11,395 bases of DNA. Origin: Deltaproteobacteria bacterium RIFOXYD12_FULL_50_9 (lineage in GTDB: Bacteria > Desulfobacterota > Desulfobulbia > Desulfobulbales > CALZHT01). Shown here in pieces: positions 8,384 through 11,395 of the stretch (within the stretch, counting starts at the first letter, position 1; the number at the start of each line of letters is the position of its first letter). The notes beneath the pieces are model-generated. The model ran no database searches. It was given only the letters and a program-made list of their open reading frames with translations, and was not told where the DNA came from. The position numbers and the translations under genes are program-made. The stretch spans positions 42,034 through 53,428 of the forward strand of contig MGTA01000181.1 in the NCBI GenBank assembly GCA_001799225.1, read 5' to 3'.

Positions 8384-9523
8384 TTCATCCTCTCCTGCAT
8401 CGTATGCTGTCGTTTCACCAACGGCCTGTCCAAGATTCAGTGAAGCTTGTTGCCTAGCAGCTTTCACTATTTTTTCCGCTTCAAGTCTTGCTGCAGTAAG
8501 AATAGCATCTGCCTTGGCTATGGGGCTTTCAGTCCCTTCCGCTCTGCCCTCTTCCCGGATAATAATGGCAGATTGCGATATCTCCAATCGGTTTTGTTCA
8601 TCATCAAAGAGCGGACGTGGTCCAAGCTTGGCCCGCTTGACAATCTCCGGAACAGCGCTTTCCCACTCGATAGCCATTATGTGGACACCGGCAACGCCTT
8701 TAATCTCCTTAACCTGGTTGATAATATCAACGCAGATATTAATCCCTTCATCTTCCTTGTCTTTGGCGTCCTTCATCCTTTTTAAAACGTCGTCAGAGAC
8801 CTCAAGCCCGGGGACGAACTGTTTCATGTAACGGGCCATTCCCAGTGATTTTGGGGGAGTAACGCCGGCAAGTAAAAAAACCTTCTGATCAAGGCCGAGA
8901 TCTCGCACCATCTCCATGAACCGTGCAAACTTTTCGACATTGTAGACAATCTGGGTCTGGATGAAGTCAGCGCCGTTAGAGACCTTTTTACCCAAGCGGG
9001 CTGCCCGGAATTCAAATGGCCCGGCAAACGGGTTTGCTGCGGCTCCCAGGAAAAGATGAGGTTCAGCGCTCTTAATATCCTCACCGCATTGGAATTTACG
9101 GTTGTCACGCATCCCTTTAATCATGCCCAGGAGTTGAATTGAATCCATGTCAAAGACGCCTTTGGCGCCAGGATGGTTGCCGAACTTTTGATGGTCGCCG
9201 GTCAGACAGAGCAGGTTTTTTAGACCTAGGGCCGCAGCGCCCAGCACATCGCTCTGCATGCCGATCCGGTTGCGATCACGGCAGGTCATTTGAATTACCG
9301 GTTCGACGCCCTCATTTAAGACAAGCAGCCCTGCAGCAATGCTCGACATTCTGACGATAGCAGTCTGACAGTCAGTGATGTTGACTGCATCAACATGCCC
9401 TTTAAGAATGCGGGCTTTAGCGCGGACTACTTCAGGATCAGCGCTCTTGGGCGGGCCAAGTTCACCGGTTACCGCAAATTGCCCCGCCGTCAGTATCCTT
9501 TCTAAACGACTCCCCGATTTCAT
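6896..9523 (-). CDS. metF-acsD: Fusion of methylenetetrahydrofolate reductase (MetF) and corrinoid iron-sulfur protein small (delta) subunit (AcsD)
   Basis: One 875-codon frame contains two enzymes. Residues 1 to about 305 are a MetF TIM barrel that interconverts methylene-THF and methyl-THF; signatures are TGELGPPK (candidate catalytic Glu21), VIQMTCRDRN and LTGDHQKFG. Residues 335-365 form a predicted helix (ADAILTAARLEAEKIVKAAR). Residues 381-431 are a second helical segment, followed by a Pro/Thr/Ala-rich stretch and a charged Ala/Lys/Glu repeat (about 455-528). Residues about 556-875 are AcsD, the small subunit that pairs with AcsC to bind the corrinoid, with IAMDVLDVNPDEWP, WGCGNAEKD and a usual length near 320. 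The start is set by AAGGAAA (9540-9534) and an in-frame TAA at 9541. MetF and AcsD are normally separate proteins. No stop separates them here, but an internal start at 8383 could yield a separate AcsD. A sequencing frameshift that joined two overlapping genes cannot be excluded. Confidence 0.88.
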   Translation of the reverse strand: MKSGSRLERILTAGQFAVTGELGPPKSADPEVVRAKARILKGHVDAVNITDCQTAIVRMSSIAAGLLVLNEGVEPVIQMTCRDRNRIGMQSDVLGAAALGLKNLLCLTGDHQKFGNHPGAKGVFDMDSIQLLGMIKGMRDNRKFQCGEDIKSAEPHLFLGAAANPFAGPFEFRAARLGKKVSNGADFIQTQIVYNVEKFARFMEMVRDLGLDQKVFLLAGVTPPKSLGMARYMKQFVPGLEVSDDVLKRMKDAKDKEDEGINICVDIINQVKEIKGVAGVHIMAIEWESAVPEIVKRAKLGPRPLFDDEQNRLEISQSAIIIREEGRAEGTESPIAKADAILTAARLEAEKIVKAARQQASLNLGQAVGETTAYDAGEDEMNERERQMALEAVRQGLNSLKKAFGLSDEQMDALAKFAGAEAILAREAAKTTQPISTTTPVPVAAPAALAPTKSADEEKKTLELKAAQDAKMAAEVKAQAEAKAAEEAKKLADVKAADDAKKAAQVKADEEAKKAAEAKSAAEAKKITAPKAVTQPAPTAKAAGIAATELKAESTPLQQRCSKIPADHYTTPYNGKIREIALGSGDQAVTVGGATTLPFQLFEGASLRKPLIAMDVLDVNPDEWPVSLSRYFEGVLDNPAAWAKKCVNEYAADAICLSLISTDPNGLNRPAAEAAKMAAQVVKDIDVPIIVWGCGNAEKDTETLRELTAIIGDKKICLAPLSDANYRSLGATGMAFGHSMVASSPIDVNLAKQLNILLENLGVPLSSVMIDPSIGALGYGIEYSYSVMERIRLAALTQKDEKLQVPFICNLGREVWKTKETRLPSDGILGDQENRGVLMEAVTATCMLVAGGEVLVMRHPRSIALVKSLIDGLTK
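7946..8068 (-). repeat. Twelve-residue periodic Ala/Lys/Glu linker repeat inside metF-acsD
   Basis: Residues 486-526 of the fusion repeat with an exact 12-residue (36-base) step: the AKK core recurs at 488, 500, 512 and 524, in units such as EEAKKLADVKA and DDAKKAAQVKA. A looser continuation runs back to about residue 455 (AKM at 470, AKA at 482). The composition is almost only Ala, Lys, Glu, Asp, Val and Gln. The alternating acidic and basic residues suggest a long single charged helix rather than a folded domain; the 12-residue step does not match a classical heptad coiled coil. Confidence 0.75.
8389..8396 (-). promoter_or_regulatory. Strong internal ribosome binding site before the acsD part
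   Basis: AGGAGAGG on the minus strand lies 5 bases before the ATG at 8383; counted from its AGGAG core the spacing is 8 bases, which is optimal. As coding sequence of the fusion it specifies part of Ala-Gly-Glu-Asp, which does not need these particular codons. Confidence 0.6.
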
Positions 9524-9591
9524 CGGCGCATGGTTTCCTTATGCTGAAAATTAATAAATACAGACATCAATTATTATCAAAAATCAACTAG

Positions 9592-11395
9592 TTACTCTGT
9601 TGGTTTAGGTCCTGTACAACCAACACCGGGGACAGCCTTTCCAGTACCGCCCAAATCACGGCGCATAGCCATATCAAAGAGAATTCTTTCCCGTTTTTTG
9701 TTAATGCCCAGGGCCTCACGTTTTTCATCAATATTTTTGATCATTTTGCGAGCCAGTTCAAGTGGATTAGCTTCCATTTCCCAATGGCCGCCGTATATCT
9801 TGCGACAATCATCAAAGAGAAATTTGGAAAATTTCTTGGAGCCGCCGACCGGCAGATTCTGGAAGATTACATGTATGCCGCTTGCGACAAAATACTGGCC
9901 GATGGCAACAGCTTTTTCGCTCATCCACAAAGGCGCCGTACCGGAAACCGGCAAATCTGCAAGATCATCGCCAAGTCCTCCCTCTCGTACCATTTCGGTT
10001 GCGGCGATCAGCAACCGGCTGTTGTCCACGCACGAGCCCATATGTAAGACCGGTGGCATACCAACGGTTTCACAGACCTCGGCCAGACCGGGCCCGGCGA
10101 ATTCGGTCGCTGCCTCCGGGCGCAGCAGCCCTGCCCTGCCTAAGGCGGTAGCGGCACAGCCGGTTGCCAGCACTAACACATCGTTCTTGATCAGTTCCTT
10201 AGCGACAATCTCATGATAGTTGTCATCGAACTTATAGTTGTCACAACCGACAATGGCGGCAACCCCGCGGATCCGGCCGTTAATAATATTGTCGTTCAAG
10301 GGCCGGTAGCTTGACCTGAACCGACCGCCCAGCATGTAATTGATGGTCTCATGACTGAAACCTACCACTACATCAACTTTTGAATCAGTCGGAATAAAAA
10401 ATTTTCCGCGTTTCTTGAAGTTGCCGATCGCCCTGGTAAGTATCGTTTTGGCGCTTTGCAGGGCATGGTGCTCGTCAAATTGAATATGCACGGCATCAGG
10501 CATCTTGGCCCGATAATTGGTAGTGATAATCTCGGTATGGAAGGATTTTGCAACTTGGGCAACCGACTGCATTACGCATTGTACATCTACAACCATGGCC
10601 TCGACGGCGCCGGTTGCCAGCACCATCTCCTGTTGTATAAAGCCTGCAGCCACAGGTATACCACGGCGCATAAGAATCTCATTGCCGGTACAGCACACTC
10701 CGGCTAGATTTATCCCCTTCGCACCTGCTTTCTTGGCCAGGGCAAGCATCTCAGGGGTTTCGGCAGCCATGCACAGAGCCTCTGCAAGCAGTGGTTCATG
10801 ACCATGGACAGTTACATTGACTTGATCGGCTTTAAGAACGCCCAGATCGACAATGGCTCGAATCGGTACCGGTGTACCGAACATGATATCAGTGAGTTCG
10901 GTGGACAGCATCGAAGAACCCCAACCATCGCCCAGGGCACAACGCGAGCCTTGTAACATAATGTTCTCATGGTCCTGATCAACACCCATGTGGGTGCGGT
11001 GCATGAGTTCGACAACCTCACGGTCAATACCACGGGGCTCAACACCCAGTTTTTTCCAGATCTCCTGGCGTTTGGCCGGAGCCCGTTTCAGCATGTACTG
11101 GGTGCCTTCCTGTTTGCCGAATTCAGCCAAAGCCAACTGCCCTACTTCCAGAGCAATCTGCCTGGTCTCCTTGTCGGTTGTATCAACGCCGAATACCTGC
11201 GCAAGCATGTTGAGTTTGCGGGCGTCTTTGATGGTGTTTTCGGTTTCACCTTTGGCTGTGGCTATGAATCCCCGAACCATTTCGCGGGCATGATCAGTGT
11301 GTGAGGCAGAGCCGGAGGCGATGGCCCGGCAGAAATTTCGGGATGCCACCGTCTCGGCTGTGGCGCCGCAGACACCGATCATATCTTCAACCCCA
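9592..11395 (-). CDS. cooS: Nickel carbon monoxide dehydrogenase catalytic subunit (5' end outside window)
   Basis: This enzyme reversibly reduces CO2 to CO at the Ni-Fe-S C-cluster and passes CO to AcsB (also called AcsA). The frame is open to the window edge, reading GVEDMIGVCGAT at its start. The ATG at 11382 is therefore internal: CooS proteins carry about 40 further residues with the Cys ligands of the D- and B-clusters, and only the last B-cluster Cys (in GVCGA) is visible. Numbering from that Met, the C-cluster ligands are all present: His195 (VHGHEP), Cys230/231 (GVCCTG), Cys269 (DVQC), Cys380 (VGCDNY), Cys409 (ATGCAA) and Cys451 (MGSCVD). The catalytic Lys490 is in WMSEKA, and a His-rich proton path is seen in HRTHMGVD. 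It ends with TAA 68 bases before metF-acsD, and as the first visible gene it makes the rest a CODH/ACS operon. No cooC or acsF maturation gene is visible. Confidence 0.97.
   Translation of the reverse strand, partial: GVEDMIGVCGATAETVASRNFCRAIASGSASHTDHAREMVRGFIATAKGETENTIKDARKLNMLAQVFGVDTTDKETRQIALEVGQLALAEFGKQEGTQYMLKRAPAKRQEIWKKLGVEPRGIDREVVELMHRTHMGVDQDHENIMLQGSRCALGDGWGSSMLSTELTDIMFGTPVPIRAIVDLGVLKADQVNVTVHGHEPLLAEALCMAAETPEMLALAKKAGAKGINLAGVCCTGNEILMRRGIPVAAGFIQQEMVLATGAVEAMVVDVQCVMQSVAQVAKSFHTEIITTNYRAKMPDAVHIQFDEHHALQSAKTILTRAIGNFKKRGKFFIPTDSKVDVVVGFSHETINYMLGGRFRSSYRPLNDNIINGRIRGVAAIVGCDNYKFDDNYHEIVAKELIKNDVLVLATGCAATALGRAGLLRPEAATEFAGPGLAEVCETVGMPPVLHMGSCVDNSRLLIAATEMVREGGLGDDLADLPVSGTAPLWMSEKAVAIGQYFVASGIHVIFQNLPVGGSKKFSKFLFDDCRKIYGGHWEMEANPLELARKMIKNIDEKREALGINKKRERILFDMAMRRDLGGTGKAVPGVGCTGPKPTE

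Noticed and set aside
8166..8831. A 221-codon plus-strand open frame
   Set aside because: It is the shadow of the MetF-AcsD linker and MetF C-terminus. Its Ser/Ala/Ile-rich composition is what the complement of Ala/Lys/Glu-rich coding yields.
9521..9532. A three-codon frame ATG CGC CGA TGA overlapping the metF start
   Set aside because: It is too short to interpret. The Shine-Dalgarno is placed better for the ATG at 9523, so this is most likely chance.
9539..9591. AT-rich gap before metF-acsD with TTGATA-like and TATTAA-like hexamers
   Set aside because: Several poor combinations with different spacings fit equally well in such AT-rich DNA, so no promoter is called.
11380..11382. ATG at 11382 as the true start of cooS
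   Set aside because: The frame stays open upstream to the edge. A start here would remove most Cys ligands of the B- and D-clusters, which all CooS proteins need.

Overview
The whole window is one strand of carbon metabolism. Five large genes, all on the minus strand and separated by only 60-95 bases, encode most of the carbonyl branch of the Wood-Ljungdahl (reductive acetyl-CoA) pathway plus two of its flanking steps. In transcription order (high to low coordinate) they are: cooS/acsA (CO dehydrogenase, 5' end outside the window); a fused metF-acsD (methylene-THF reductase joined to the small subunit of the corrinoid iron-sulfur protein); acsB (acetyl-CoA synthase); acsC (large subunit of the corrinoid iron-sulfur protein); and fdhA (a very large formate dehydrogenase, 3' end outside the window). 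No mobile element, tRNA, rRNA or CRISPR array is visible, and no stretch over 100 bases lacks a gene.

Two points change how the window should be read. First, fdhA seems to stop at a UGA at 653-651, but this codon lies exactly where formate dehydrogenases carry their catalytic selenocysteine (CARL-U-HAPTV). The frame continues open for another 216 codons to the window edge with unmistakable formate dehydrogenase sequence, and a SECIS-like hairpin follows the UGA. Second, the reductase and the corrinoid protein small subunit form one 875-codon frame joined by a long charged Ala/Lys/Glu-rich linker. A strong ribosome binding site and ATG lie inside that frame (ATG at 8383), so a free linker-AcsD subunit may also be made.

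The proteins work together as follows. FdhA interconverts CO2 and formate, with its own N-terminal 2Fe-2S and GltD-like FAD/NAD(P) modules probably linking it to a pyridine nucleotide. MetF makes or uses methyl-THF. AcsC and AcsD carry the methyl group on a corrinoid. CooS interconverts CO2 and CO, and AcsB joins CO, methyl and CoA into acetyl-CoA. Several genes are not in this window: formyl-THF synthetase, FolD, the methyltransferase AcsE, the MetF partner MetV, and nickel or corrinoid maturation factors. They must lie elsewhere, if present. The pathway could run in either direction (autotrophic CO2 fixation or acetate oxidation), and the sequence alone does not decide.

The host is an anaerobic bacterium with selenocysteine machinery. 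The bacterial-type AcsB with its N-terminal CODH-binding domain rules against an archaeal source. The FdhA architecture and operon style suggest a Desulfobacterota lineage (sulfate-reducing or sulfur-disproportionating relatives). This taxonomic placement is an inference from memory of such operons and is only moderately secure.
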